Source of the DNA: Hofstenia miamia
Taxonomy: Eukaryota > Xenacoelomorpha > Acoela
Assembly: GCA_004352715.1 (NCBI GenBank)
Contig: SCFE01000039.1
Span: forward strand, 80,822-144,821
Direction of reading: 5' to 3'
Length of the DNA stretch: 64,000 nucleotides
The notes beneath the pieces are model-generated. The model did not search any database and had not been told where the DNA came from. It saw nothing but the letters and a program-made list of their open reading frames with translations. Below, piece by piece: positions 40,599 through 52,971 of this stretch (position 1 is the stretch's first letter; every line of letters begins with the position of its first letter). The translations under genes and the position numbers were made by a program.

Positions 40599-42032
40599 CT
40601 TACATTTATTGGCTGTATATAGAATTTATTTGAATATAGTTGTTGTAGCTTAACGAAAAATTTAAAATTTTCATTTGATGAATGAAGAATGCATATTTAG
40701 AATGTTTTTAGATAACAAAATATGTAATTTATATGTATATATTTGAAATTGCTGCATTATACCAAGACACATTCCAGGATTTTTACTGCTGTGCTAACTC
40801 GACAAGATAGTCTCTGTACATACAGGAAGAATCTCAGTGTTCCATTAGTATATATGTGTAGCAACGTTTAATGTTCCGTTCCAAAAAAGAACAGGCGAAA
40901 ATTTTGTATATTCCTAACATTTGAAATTTTGTGGGCTCCCAAGGTGGGGAGAAATGTTTCAGCTTGATTTGCGCCCATTCTCAAATCCATTTGTTCAAGT
41001 GCAACAATTCAATAAAAAAACAAAACAATTGAATACAAGAAAAAACACTCTAAAATTTTCAAGTTTTTTGTTTGTCCCGATTGTTGCCAATACTAGTACT
41101 CAAATCAGCCACATGTAAACAAAATTAAAATTTGTTTATTATTTGTATTTTCTTATTTTGTTATAACCTAAAGTGCAAGGCAGGAGAAGGGGGTCAAGAT
41201 TGGTTTTTCTTCATCACAGCCGACCATTTTATTCATGAAACTGCCTATTTTGGCCAAAACTACTTCTTAAATAAGCATTGCATTATATCTGTAAGAGCAT
41301 ACATTCAATTCCATATAAAAAGGTTATGAAAATAAAAACTCAGAATCCTATTCAATTTTTTGATCGTATAATAACTATTTCCACATTTAAATATATGTTG
41401 AAGTTCATTTTGAACAGCCAATTTTCGTATGAAATTCTTAATGAAAAAGTACTCAGAAATTCTTCACAAATATAATTTATAAATTTTACCTCAAGTTAGC
41501 ATCTAAAATAAGCAAAAAACAAGATCCTGGTCAAATATTGTTTCCATTAAATTGTATGAAAAGGTGAATTTACTACTATAATAATAAAATTTGCTTTTGA
41601 TCTAAGAATTATATTTAAGACTATCAGAAAAATATAATTCTGAAAATTATTGACTATAAATAGAATGTATAATGATTTATTTCCAGGAGTCAATCATTGG
41701 ACATGCATTTCCTATTGACTCGTACATTTTTTGCTTGATTATTGCCCGTTAACCTGTTCTGCATTTCCATGTCAGATTTTTGATGTTTCTCGTGGCTTCT
41801 GTTAATATTTTTCTGAATTTATGTCAATGAGTGGATATCGTTTGACTTTAATTAAGGTGATTCGATTTAGAACACTTTTGAAAATGTATACCTAAATTGC
41901 TGGATTCATGAACGAATTTAAATAATAGTTTAGAACAACTAAACTGATTTCTTTCTATTATTGCTAAAAGAAAAATCGTGCTTGTATGCTTTGTAAGTAA
42001 TAAATATGTCAATCTTAATTTCTTTACTGGGA

Positions 42033-42136
42033 TATATATATATATANNNNNNNNNNNNNNNNNNNNNNNNNNNNNNNNNNNNNNNNNNNNNNNNNNNNNN
42101 NNNNNNNNNNNNNNNNNNNNNNNNNNNNNNNNATAT

Positions 42137-42178
<42 letters not shown>
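42033..42178. repeat. (AT)n microsatellite split by an 86-N gap
   Basis: AT runs flank N at 42047-42132 on both sides, so the gap is probably just unresolved microsatellite. Confidence 0.9.
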
Positions 42179-42179
<1 letters not shown>

Positions 42180-43449
42180 GTTAGAAAATATTTTTTTTAA
42201 AGACATGAATGTTCACCATGGCTAATAATATCAAATTTAATATTTCATTCTTACTTGCTTTGATGAATATTATTCTGTAAAAAGTTTAATACATGAACTG
42301 GAATATTCGTAAACTTCACTTAATTGAGCAAATGTTGAACTTTTAAAATCTATTGATTATGGATAGAATAATCTCATATTCCATAGTTTTGAACATAGCT
42401 TAAGAACACATATTTAACGTATTATATCAAACTTGAAAAATTCGCCAATTTTAACGAATTTTAAAATACTCAGAATAAAATTTGTTCACACAATTCTTTT
42501 CTTAAAAAATAATAATAGAAAAAACCGATAACTAAATTTAATAAACGCCAGGAACTAAACTAACAAAATGTTAGCCGGAGCCTAGAAAACTGAGTGTCAT
42601 TGTACAGTACATCATTGTATATTTTAATTGAATGTTTGGACTGTAGACTTGTATATTTTATATATGAAATATTATTCAAAATCTGTGTATAATCAAAAAC
42701 ATCATCACTTCTATTGCGTAATTACGTCATAATTGTAGCTTATCAGGAAAATTACTTACTTACATAAAATACGGTAAAAATGACAAAACCTACCAAATAA
42801 AAATTAACGTTTAATTATAAGGGGATAACTCATGTATTTATGAATTAATTATTCAAATCCGTTGGTGGGTATATAGTGATTTTGACATAATTGTGTTTAA
42901 TACAACTTGTTTGTTCTCTACCATGCTCAACTCACAAATAATTATCACAGGGCTTTACCAAAGCAGCAACTATTCAATTTTGGGCTTGGAATACGCTGCT
43001 GAATTTCTATAAGAAGCTATTTTGATTTAGTAAACAATATTGTGATTAGGAAATTACTAAATGCATTGTTTGTAAATATTCTATAACCAGAATCTCAAAA
43101 TGTAAAAAGGAATTTTTTGAGACCATTGATTTTCGGGTGTCTGACATGTGGCATTACTTTGAGTCACTTTGGGTTAATCTGTTACCACTCTTATTAAAAA
43201 CCATTGTATCTGCCATTTAGGTTTTTAACTATAGAGAACTAATTTTAAACAATTACGTGCACAAAATGTAGCCCTATGCTTGATTGAAAATTGGTGACTA
43301 GCTGTTTTAGTAACGTAGATTTAAAGACCCACTGCAGAGTTGCCACAAGGTCAATTATTTAAGCATATGTCCATCCAAATTTAGAAATATGTGGTGAAGC
43401 CGAGGTTTAAATATATTCTCAAATAATTTTATAAACTAAATAATGAGAA

Positions 43450-43656
43450 TTCTGCCCAATCTTATTACAACCAAAATCTATTAATGGCAAAGACCAAAAT
43501 AGACATGGCCTGAGCAGAAGCCTTGCAAACACAAAATCAAACTATTAAAACANTTCTGCCCAATCTTATTACAACCAAAATCTATTAATGGCAACGACCA
43601 AAATAGACATGGCCTGAGCAGAAGCCTTGCAAACACAAAATCAAACTATTAAAACA
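43450..43656 (+). repeat. 103-bp direct duplicate around a single N
   Basis: 43450-43552 and 43554-43656 differ at a single base seen by eye (GGCAAAGACC against GGCAACGACC). The N at 43553 marks a contig join, so this is probably an unmerged overlap. Confidence 0.9.
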
Positions 43657-44005
43657 GTGCGCTCAAACAGACCCAAATACAGTGAATATTATAGAATTTT
43701 CAAAAATGCAATTCTCATTTTTAAGTTTTTACATTTCATACAAACAGATTTATATTTTCTATGAACACTCATTTTAAGTGTTTCAAATGCAAAGTTGTTT
43801 GCAGAACTTCGGTAGAGGCCCAAATATGAAGCGGCTCCAGCATTGAATACAAATCTATCCGACTCCATTACGATCTAAGCGACAATATTTTCACATAGAC
43901 GAATATTTCGGAATTTTTGTAAACAAAAATCAACTAATAAAAATAGCTTTTCAAAAATCGTTTGGAACTGGAGCTGTTCCATAAAGATCTGGCTCTGGCT
44001 CCAAC

Positions 44006-44217
44006 CAGAGGGGCATGCAAGGAGGTGACCTTCTCGTCAGGTTTTCAAAATTAACATTAATTGTCTAAATCAAAAAATTTTCAGTTTGAAAATAATAAAT
44101 TTATAATCTAACCTAGTGAAATGTATTTTTTACAGTCCATTCTATTTTGTCAATATTTTTAAAGATTTTAGTAATGACTAAGATGTCCCCCGGCAGAAAA
44201 TCCTGCGTACGCTACTG
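44006..44217. mobile_element. hAT-type miniature element, 212 bp
   Basis: The right end read inward is CAGTAGCGTACGCAGGATTT, a classic hAT terminus, and the left end is CAGAGGGGCATGCAAGGAGG. Flanks GCTCCAAC (43998-44005) and GCTCCCAG (44218-44225) agree at 6 of 8 positions. It is non-coding. Confidence 0.65.
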
Positions 44218-44225
44218 GCTCCCAG

Positions 44226-44658
44226 GGTTGCCATTAATATGGAAATTTTGCATCAAATCTAATCAAATCAACAGACTGTTTCCCATTGTATCAATTGATT
44301 TCAATTCAAATCAACAGAAATTTCTTGTCGATATCAACTGTAATATATTTTTTCACTACAAAGTATTCTTTACGTATTTCAAATAAATCCATTAAGGTGG
44401 GTACATAGTACATTAATAATGATTTAGTGCATTCAATTTTTCTCCTATGTCTTGCGTCAGTCACCAATATGTATGAAGAAAGTAGTTTTAGTAAGCCTGC
44501 ACTTTCTATGTCTGTATATTGTACATAATGTGTACATAAAAAATTTTAAATAAATTTGAATGAAAAAGTTTTCTGCATATCACGTTTTTAATTGGCGCTA
44601 AATGTGTATATTTTATTTAGCGCTAGATATACGTATACGCATCACGAAATTTTTAATC

Positions 44659-44697
<39 letters not shown>

Positions 44698-45319
44698 AAG
44701 GACTGTGCCAGTCCATTGCGCTAGATTTTGCTTTGACGCATTTTTATTTTTAGTTGATCCTGCGTTGGTCTTGAACCAAATTTTGAATAAATTGATGCAA
44801 ATAATAGACAAATAGTAAATATCACCCCTTGGGGGAGCAGAATCACCTTGTTTATTTATGCGTATTTTATTTTTGTAATTTTTCTGAAACGATGAGTATT
44901 TCAACTTCCTATCGTAAAACTATGAATTAAGCGTATTTGTGTTGCATTGCAAGCAGCGGCGCTACACTGAGTGGATGTACTGAAATTCTTTTTGAATGAT
45001 TATTTTCGCATTATTACATCTTAATTGAAAAAATGAAGGCAATCCTCTGAGTGGAAAACCTAAGTCATTAAAGGAATATAAAATTTTATAGTTAACCCGT
45101 CTAAGCAAAACATTTACTATTTGAAAATATCAAAAAAAAATATTCACTGTAAAATGTAAAAACCAATATATTTACCCCGCAAATCACTGTAATTCTCCAT
45201 GGGAATTGAAACTAGAACCCCGCATGTGGGGCGGGCATCCCCGACTCGGCACACAAGCCTGGTATTTGATGATAATTAAATTGTTTAAACTGCATTCCAA
45301 AGCACTAAATTTCTTTGTA
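44226..45319. other. Intergenic, one microsatellite, possible SINE fragment
   Basis: There is an (AT)n tract at 44661-44694. A GC-rich patch at 45190-45270 read on the minus strand has a GCGGGGTTCTAGTTTCAATT stretch faintly like a tRNA-type B box. Too little remains to call a SINE. Confidence 0.4.
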
Positions 45320-46543
45320 TAGTTGGCTGCAAAAAAATGAGACTAGAAAAAGGGCATATTACTTTTGAACTACTGAACGTAACAACTCAAGAAAGGTAAG
45401 ATTTTAAAGATACATTAAAGGACTATCAAGTCTAATTTGTTTTCCTCCTGTAGAAATAACTTCATTCAAACGAACTGAAACTGATTTCATTAAATTGGAC
45501 TTCATTTCAGATGTCAAAATGTGTTGACTTTCTTGGATTTTTTTCTTTTAAATCGGATATATTTTTCGGATTTTTCTTCTCAACGTCATTTTTCAATATC
45601 TGCCACACGTTTTCGATTGGAGAAAGATCAGCAGAACTTGGTGGCCATTGCAAAAACTGGATATTATTTTCAGAAAACCAATTTTTTGTCTTTGCTGACG
45701 TGTGCGGGGTTGCTCCGTCCTGTTGGAGTATCCATCCATCATCATATAAAGCATCAGCATAAGGCATAAATTCAGCTATAATTTGGCAATATCTTTGACT
45801 GTCGATTGTGGCTTTTCCGTCTAAAATTTTCAAATAAAACCCACGATAGGAAACTGCTCCCCAAACCATAATTTTTTGGTCGAACTTTGGAACGGCTTTT
45901 GAAATACGCACTCGGTAGTTAGCAAAACATCTTCACAAGTGTAGTCTTTCCAATCTTTCACAAAAGTGTAGTCTTTCCAATCTTGATGTTCTTTTGTAAT
46001 CAGAAATCGATTTTTTCTGCCAATTTTTGTAACTCCACTTTTTTTCAGTGTTCTCTGAACTATGGTTTCATGCACAGAGATGTCGGCTTCAGTTTGAAGT
46101 CGGTTTGCAATTTTTTACCCAGAAATATAGGGATATTTGAGAGCAATTGCGACTGTTTTCTGAATGAATTTTCCAATAATTTTTCGAGGGCGTCCACTTC
46201 TTTTTCTTCTTTTGAGAGATTCTCCTTGTCGAATTTTTTTCAGCTTTCGAAAATAAGTTTATCGAGAAATTTGCGATGTCGCAAAGGCGTTTTCAAACTG
46301 TTCCAACGTTTCCATTCCGAAGAATTCAAGTAGAAACTTTGCAAAGCAAAACATTTTGTTTAGGAAGTGTTTTCAAATAATTACGAAGTACCAGTTTAAT
46401 TAATTAACTTTTTTGTTTGACCATTTTAAACTTCACAAAATTCTGGTTGTCTTATTTTTATAGTTTGCCTCTAAAACGTTTCAATACGTTTCCACAAAGC
46501 GTGAAAAAATAGGTGTTCAGTCTCATTTTTTTGCAGCCAACTA
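45320..46543 (-). mobile_element. Tc1/mariner-type transposon with perfect inverted ends
   Basis: Perfect terminal inverted repeats of at least 24 bp start GTTGGCTGCAAAAAAATGAG (45322 onward, and its complement ending at 46541) and are bounded by TA on each side (45320-45321 and 46542-46543). TA is the target of Tc1/mariner elements. Total length is 1,224 bp. A broken transposase lies inside on the minus strand. The right TA is also the left TA of the next element. Confidence 0.92.
45507..46355 (-). pseudogene. Tc1/mariner transposase, inactive
   Basis: On the minus strand the N-terminal part (from an ATG at about 46355) has a GRPRK motif between helix-turn-helix regions. The catalytic domain has MVWGAVSYRG, WILQQDGATPHTSA (second Asp) and WPPSSADLSPIENVW (Glu), as in DD34E-type enzymes. 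The first Asp is not found: the sequence around 45905-45940 is shortened and shifts frame. A 27-bp tandem duplication at about 45938-45985 repeats DWKDYT. A stop or shift also breaks the N-terminal part. It would have cut and pasted the surrounding element, but cannot now. Confidence 0.85.
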
Positions 46544-48702
46544 CCGTAAAACAGGGTAATTCGGGCCAGGTAGGGTAATTCGGGCCACTTTAAATTTTCA
46601 ACTTCCACGTTTCCTGATGATTACTAATTAACAGCTAGTTACTTGAGTCAGTTCGTATGAAAGGTAATGATTCATACCTTTTAATTGATTCCTGCATTGT
46701 CACTTTATGTAAGTGTCCGCGCAGAGATAAAAGAAAAATCAATAGGTACATTGTTTTGATTGGTTAGGATCGCTGTAAGTAAAAATGTACAAATGTTCTG
46801 CCTAGATTTTGTTTATTAGTTGTCAGTTTTCACTTTTACTTTCACTCTGGGTCGAAATGGCTGACAAAATGCTAGAAGCTGTGAAATTTGTAAAGGAGAA
46901 AAAACTAAGCCAGAGACAAGCTGCTAAAAAGTTCAATGTTAGTCGTGCTTCATTACAGCGCCATATAGAAAATCCAAAAATCTTCCGACCAGGGCGTCCA
47001 AGTGCTCTTACTGCAACAGAAGAGGAAGTACTTACCAGGACCATAGCTACTGTAACAAGTTGGGGATTTGGATTTACAAACTCAGTTCTGCAGGACTTTG
47101 TATCACGGTATTTATCTCGATGTGGACGTGTCGTTCCTCAATTTAAAGACAACAAACCTGGCAATGATTGGGTGAAGAGCTTCATGTCCAGGCACAATTT
47201 GGTCAAACGAAAAGCAGGAAATATTACAAGAAATAGAGCGCAAGTAAATGAGTCTACGGTGACAAACTACATTGAAGAAATGCGTCAAGCTGGTATTGGA
47301 GAGATTGATCCGAGCAACATCTTCAACTATGACGAGACGTCTATCTCAGATGATCCTGGTGCACAAACGGTTGTTATACCTAAAGGAACTCGTCGTGTAG
47401 AAGTTGTGCGTGAACATTCGAAGGTGAATATATCATTGATGTTTTGTGGCTCAGCTAGTGGTCATTTGCTTCCACCTCACGTTGTTTACAAAGGATTGAA
47501 TCTCTATGAAGGTTGGTGCCAAGGTGGACCAAATGGAACAAGGTATGATGTGTCCGCCAATGGATGGTTCAACATGGAAATCTTTGCAACGTGGTTCGAG
47601 AAAGTGTTTATCTCAAACATAAGGCATCTCACTGGAAAAAAAAAGTTTTGATTGGGGACAATTTATCCTCACATTTCTCCGTGAAAGTGGTTGAACTTGC
47701 TGAAGCTAACAATGTGCTTTTCATTGCTTTGCCTCCAAACTCTACGAACCTCCTCCAGCCATTAGATGTAAGTGTATTTCGCTCTGTGATATCACATTGG
47801 AAGATTATCTTGTCAAATTTTCGGAAGGAAAGCCGCAGAACAGGCTCTATCCCCAAGGAATCTTTTGGCGTGATGCTATACCAGCTTTGGAGAAGCATTT
47901 CAGAATCTGTGAGCAAGAATCTTGAATCTGGTTTCCTGAGTTGCGGAATTTGCCCATTAAATGCAGATAGACCCCTTGCTAAGTTGTCGGGATCAAAGTT
48001 GAATTTGGAACAACTGAAATCGCAAGAAATTGGCAGAGACTTAGATGACACACTTGTTGACATGCTGAAAGACATACGAGGACAAAATAAGCCTCCGAGA
48101 AAGGCACGTGGTGCCAAGATTGTAGCTGGAAGACCTATAACGTCTATGCAAATTCAACCCGACAACGGTGATGATGGTGTGGCAATGACACCTTCACAAA
48201 GAGGAAAACGACAAAGGTCTCTTGCAAGTGTGATTTCAAGCACAAGTCAAGCAATCACAGCAAGTACAAATGACTGTGGCATTTGTGGAGTTCACTATGC
48301 GGACACTGCTGGTAGTGGAGACTGGGTCAGATGCGTGGACTGCATGGCGTGGACATGTGGTCATTGTAATATGGACACTGATGATCCACATTTTTGTTGT
48401 TCAATGTGTGCTAACATTTGAACATCAAAAATTTTTGTAATGCCTATTTTACCTACATGCTTTGTAATATTTTCGTAGTGGCTCGATTTACCCTGTTTTG
48501 TCTACAATATAACATCCTTTAGTTATGGATAAAAAAAGTACCATTCTTTTCAACTAATTGTATTACCTACAGCCTTTTTAACTTTTGAAACAACATTTAT
48601 CCTGCGGTTCATGGAGTGGTTTGAATGCAATAGTTCTTAAAATATAAGGTACATCGTATAAAACATTTAAAAAGGTGGCCCGAATTACCCGGTTTTACGG
48701 TA
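46542..48702 (+). mobile_element. pogo/Tigger-type transposon
   Basis: Inverted ends of about 26 bp start CCGTAAAACAGGGTAATTCG on the left and the near-identical CCGTAAAACCGGGTAATTCG on the right read inward. TA flanks them at 46542-46543 and 48701-48702. The GGGTAATTCGGGCCA motif occurs twice at the left end, and a relative (CCCTGTTTTG context) recurs at about 48481-48500, so there are subterminal binding-site-like repeats. The element is 2,161 bp and carries one transposase gene with a single break. Confidence 0.92.
46857..48421 (+). pseudogene. pogo/Tigger transposase with C-terminal zinc finger, one frameshift
   Basis: From ATG 46857: a Psq-type helix-turn-helix (residues about 5-38, KKLSQRQAAKKFNVSRASLQ), a GRPS motif, a CENP-B-like second DNA-binding region (GNDWVKSFMSRHN), then the DDE_1 catalytic core with NYDETSI (Asp149), IGDNLSSH (about 47651) and LLQPLDVSVF. 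These are the three acidic positions of pogo enzymes. The frame breaks at a run of nine A (47636-47644) and continues one frame over to a stop at 48419-48421. The end has a Cys-rich PHD-like finger (CGICGVHY ... WVRCVDCMAWTCGHC ... FCCSMC). Everything else is intact, so the break may be a recent mutation or a homopolymer sequencing error. Confidence 0.9.
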
Positions 48703-51254
48703 TTTACTATTGTATCTGCAAAAATACCAATAAATGCCTTAAAGTGGTCTACAGAAATTAAGTAATGCTTTTCCCAAACTAGCGCTGTGGAATACATTTT
48801 CTATGCCTTTGCATTACTGATTTTTAGATGTTTAATATCAATGATCATTTGGGCCTATTTACAAGAAGTCTACAATTGTAACGTTAGAAAATCTGAAAGG
48901 GTTTTCGAAAAATTTGTGATATTTTAGGGATGGAGGTTTTACAATATTTTGAAATAGTACAAAAAAATGTGCAATCCTAGTTAATGTAATATCTGCTGTG
49001 CCGGCTTTGCATTCCTAATTGTATATAGAAAGCTATTCTTGGAGAAGCGACTGTGGGCAGCAAATATCAACGAACAAAAATCTGTGCTAACACTGTTCTT
49101 ATATACAAATGGATATCAACATATTTACAATTTACAGGTTAACATGAAAACATTTGGTCTGGTCGATACAACAGCCAGTACCGATACTACATTAACATAA
49201 ACATTTTTTTTACAATAAATGATTTTTCCAAAAACACTTTTAAGCATTCATAACTCATGAACTAATAAACTATCTTCTATCTGAAAACGCTTCAGGATAG
49301 AGGATTTTCTCCTCTTTTGAAATCGTCAGTTTGTGAGTCAATTTAAGCATGCTATGAACCTTACCTACAGAAAACAAAATAATGAACTTAATTAACTTTA
49401 TTCGTTGCTCTCGCATCAACTAAGATTTTAGGAATTGACCCAACGAGATCCTTATAATTTTAAGCCAGGCTTAAGCCAGATTTATCTTTATTTTCTGCTG
49501 TTTATTTTCTTTAATCCAATTTGACTGGAAGAATTAACCAAAAAAAATTGCAACATAATTAGCTGATTGTCAAATTTAAAAATTTATAGAGAAAATTGAT
49601 GTGATATTAAAATATTAAGCAACACTACTAATGTTTTGGCTGCTATTCATGTGCTAATCATCAAGCAGCTGTTAAAATAAGTATTTTTATATTAAAAAAA
49701 CTTTTTGCTTGAAAATATAAATATGGATAATGGTTTTCATTACAATTTTTCAAAAAAATAGTTCAAAATTTTAGTTTTTTAAAATTATTTTTATTATGTT
49801 AACAAAAAGTTAATATTTAGCATATATTAAGTTAATTTCATTCGTCTTACGTTAATGTTTTGGTTGCTCTAGTAACAAAGTAGCCTACATACTTTTTCGC
49901 GCAACCTTTCTTTATTTAAAGAACCCTATGAGATTCAACGGCATGCACACCTGCTATTGATGTGTATATCCGATCCCAATTGGAACATAGTTCTACCTCT
50001 CCCTACAAGTCTAAGCCCTGTAAGAAATGCGGCAAAAGTGTCAAATCCAGATGCGATGACTATGGAATGAGTTGTTGTTCTAACCATTGTATGATAAAAA
50101 AGGTCACCAAGTGTAGCGATTGAAATTTCTAGACTTTTTGAAGGGAGTTTAAATACAAAATCAAATGTTTTCACTTTTAAGTTGGTCTTACCTATTCAAT
50201 AGTTATGTAGAAAACACCCTGTAATTTTGATTATGCAATTAAAGACAACTTAACCGAGAATACAATCTTGTAGGCTTGAATTAATTCTCGAAAAATAACG
50301 AATTAGCTTGTAAATTTCTATTAAAGACACTACATATATATCCCGCTTTACATTTACAGTTTTCTATGGAATATTCTGTGACATTTACTTTATATTGTAG
50401 TCTCTTTGATCATATGGTTTCCAAAGAATAATTAAACATCTTTTTAATTTGATATTATCTGCAAATGTTCGTATTCACCACAAATTGTGGTCACATTTCT
50501 CTTTGATAAAGGGTTAAGCACTAATTTTTACGATTGCTGGTTTGAACTATAGTGGAATTTTGGTGTAAAACAGCTAGATCGTCTTCATTCACTAAGATAT
50601 TGTGCCTACGCATTAGAAACAGATTGTTCTCAAATCACATTGGAAAACCAAGTTCTAGACTTTGATGATAATCAATGCTTTAGTTTACCTTGCATTATGC
50701 TAATAAGAAACACAATTACCAAAATCTCTTTCCTTAAGCGTATTGGATGCTCATTGAATTAAAATTTGATTAGCAATCTTTCATTCCCATTTGAGAAACA
50801 CCACCCATGTTGAATATATTATACTAAGCCAAAAAAACATTTATATGATTTTATCACAAAAAATTCAATTTGCCGATGAATATTTGACAGCTAGAATTAA
50901 AATTATGGTTTCTATTGACATTGAAATTTTAAGGCAGTAAATAACGTAGTCTATACGTGGTTGGATTAAGTGAACGTCTCGATTCACTTAACATCTTTTT
51001 GACTTTCCAGTGTAGATCGAATTTCAAAATATGTCAATTATAATTAATATTTCCGAGTCAAGCATATTGTGAATTACGAAGTCAGTGTGAAATGGAGATG
51101 GATTATATTTGAGATGTACCATTCGTCTTGTGATATATCTTAAGTAAATGTAATTTATTAGTATTTAAAATATACACGAGTTTAACTATGCTTTGTTTCT
51201 GTCGGATTAAATTAGAACTTGAAATTAAAGAATATAAAAAGTCTGACGGTTGGG
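48703..51254. other. AT-rich intergenic DNA, one unassigned open frame
   Basis: A 79-codon minus-strand frame at 49935-50174 (GFDTFAAFLTGLRLVGRGRT) is in a GC-richer patch but matches nothing known to me. The rest is empty. Confidence 0.45.
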
Positions 51255-51729
51255 CAGCCTTGAGTATTGATAAATTCCAGTATTTTCCTATTGATAACCA
51301 TTGTTAGAATAAAAAATTGACACAGGCAGCGTTAATTTTACAAGCACGCAACACTACTATCTAGTCATCTTCATTTCCTTCCTTGTGCTTAAGAATCCTT
51401 TTGCAAAATTTGATGGGCTCATGTTGAATCATTATCATGATATCATGGTGTCGTGTCATTGTGTAGCTTTCATTTATGATTNNNNNNNNNNNNNNNNNNN
51501 NNCAGCCTTGAGTATTGATAAATTCCAGTATTTTCCTATTGATAACCATTGTTAGAATAAAAAATTGACACAGGCAGCGTTAATTTTACAAGCACGCAAC
51601 ACTACTATCTAGTCATCTTCATTTCCTTCCTTGTGCTTAAGAATCCTTTTGCAAAATTTGATGGGCTCATGTTGAATCATTATCATAATATCATGGTGTC
51701 GTGTCATTGTGTAGCTTTTATTTATGATT
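51255..51729 (+). repeat. 227-bp duplicate flanking a 21-N gap
   Basis: 51255-51481 and 51503-51729 match except for two single-base differences (ATCATGATATC against ATCATAATATC; TTTCATTTATG against TTTTATTTATG). They are separated by N at 51482-51502. This is likely the two haplotypes or contig ends of one locus. Confidence 0.9.
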
Positions 51730-52732
51730 AACATAAATATTTATTGGAAATGCTTCTTGGAATTATTGAAAGTATTGAGTTAAGCTTAACGTTTTGTCCC
51801 ACTCAATTTTCGCCTGAGTAAATAATCAAAATTCAGGCTAACGTCAGCTCAAAAGCAAATGTCAGTGGAAAACGGAATCACCGACTTTGCTAAAATCCAA
51901 GGGAACAAGGAAAAGCAACCCAAGCCAAGTCAATTTGTAAATCTAAATTTTATTTAATTTTTGCTTAAATAGTTTGAATCCAATAATGCAAATTGATGAT
52001 TTCTGTGAATTTTGACAGAAATAGTTCATAAAATCTTCAAATTTTGAACAAAATATTATTTTTATGTTGTATTATATTCTATTTGGAATATATAACAAAA
52101 TATGTTAATTCAGCTACTTCGTTTATGAATATTTATATAAATCTTGTTTATATTTTGGTTTTTTCAAGTAGGAGTCAATGGACCAATTAAAATTGCATAT
52201 TGTTCTGAACTTCCTATATAATTTCAGAGAAAATTATATTTAAAAAATTGTTAACATTCTCCCAATTTAATGGAGTGATTCAGTCCACTATTGTAAAAAA
52301 TGATATTTACATTTTTTGGGGAAGTTGAAAATCAGCTAAAAGGTGTAATGTATTTCTCTGATAATTTTCTGTGCATTGATTTTTTGTATCCACAATATTG
52401 ACTAAAAAATTTGGAAACAAAGTGCTAAAAATATATGTTAAAATGTAGTTTTATCATAGAAACATATTCTTATTATATTTTTATCAAGATATTTTATGAT
52501 AATTCTAATAGAATTTAAGCTAAAAATATATTTGTACATTAAATCTGGAAAAAGCTATTCATTTAAAATCCTTAAAGCGAATAATAGAAGACAACTAAAT
52601 TTCAAAATCGATTACCTCGAAAATTCTTTGTTTGGAAATATCTTGATAGGAGGAATGACTAGAATGACCAAGTGATAAAGAATTCTATTTTTAACATACA
52701 CTTGCCAAAAATCATCAGCAAGTATATGAATA
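51730..52732. other. AT-rich intergenic DNA, nothing recognised
   Basis: No exon, terminal repeat or RNA gene was seen. Confidence 0.5.
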
Positions 52733-52971
52733 TACAATTCTGTTGATAATCAATGGAGATTTGAAAATTGAGTTTCTTGATTTTGAATCTTGAAAACACT
52801 GTTAAGAACTAATGGTTTTGATAACTACTAGACATTTAACCACACAGNTACAATTCTGTTGATAATCAATGGAGATTTGTAAATTGAGTTTCTTACTTTC
52901 TTGATTTTGAATCTTGAAATCACTGTTAAGAACTAATGGTTTTGATAACTACTAGACATTTAACCACACAG
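52733..52971 (+). repeat. Direct duplicate around a single N
   Basis: 52733-52847 recurs at 52849-52971 with an 8-base insertion (extra CTTACTTT) and two substitutions. The N at 52848 marks the join. Confidence 0.88.

Larger units (their letters stand above)
40600..44005. other. AT-rich intergenic DNA with gap and duplicate
   Basis: It contains the (AT)n-flanked gap 42047-42132 and the duplicated pair around the single N at 43553. A patch of GGCTCC-type motifs at 43830-44005 (GGCTCCAGC, CTGGCTCTGGCTCCAACC) looks like a fragment of a repeat. No gene was found. Confidence 0.5.

Noticed and set aside
45190-45270. Possible tRNA-derived SINE (B-box-like GGTTCTAGTTTCAATTCC on the minus strand)
   Set aside because: No A box, cloverleaf or second copy could be shown, so no SINE was called.
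45983-46333. 116-codon plus-strand frame in the mariner element
   Set aside because: It is antisense to the transposase N-terminal region.
47629-48117. 162-codon minus-strand frame over the pogo transposase
   Set aside because: It is the antisense shadow of the transposase catalytic domain and has no motif of its own.
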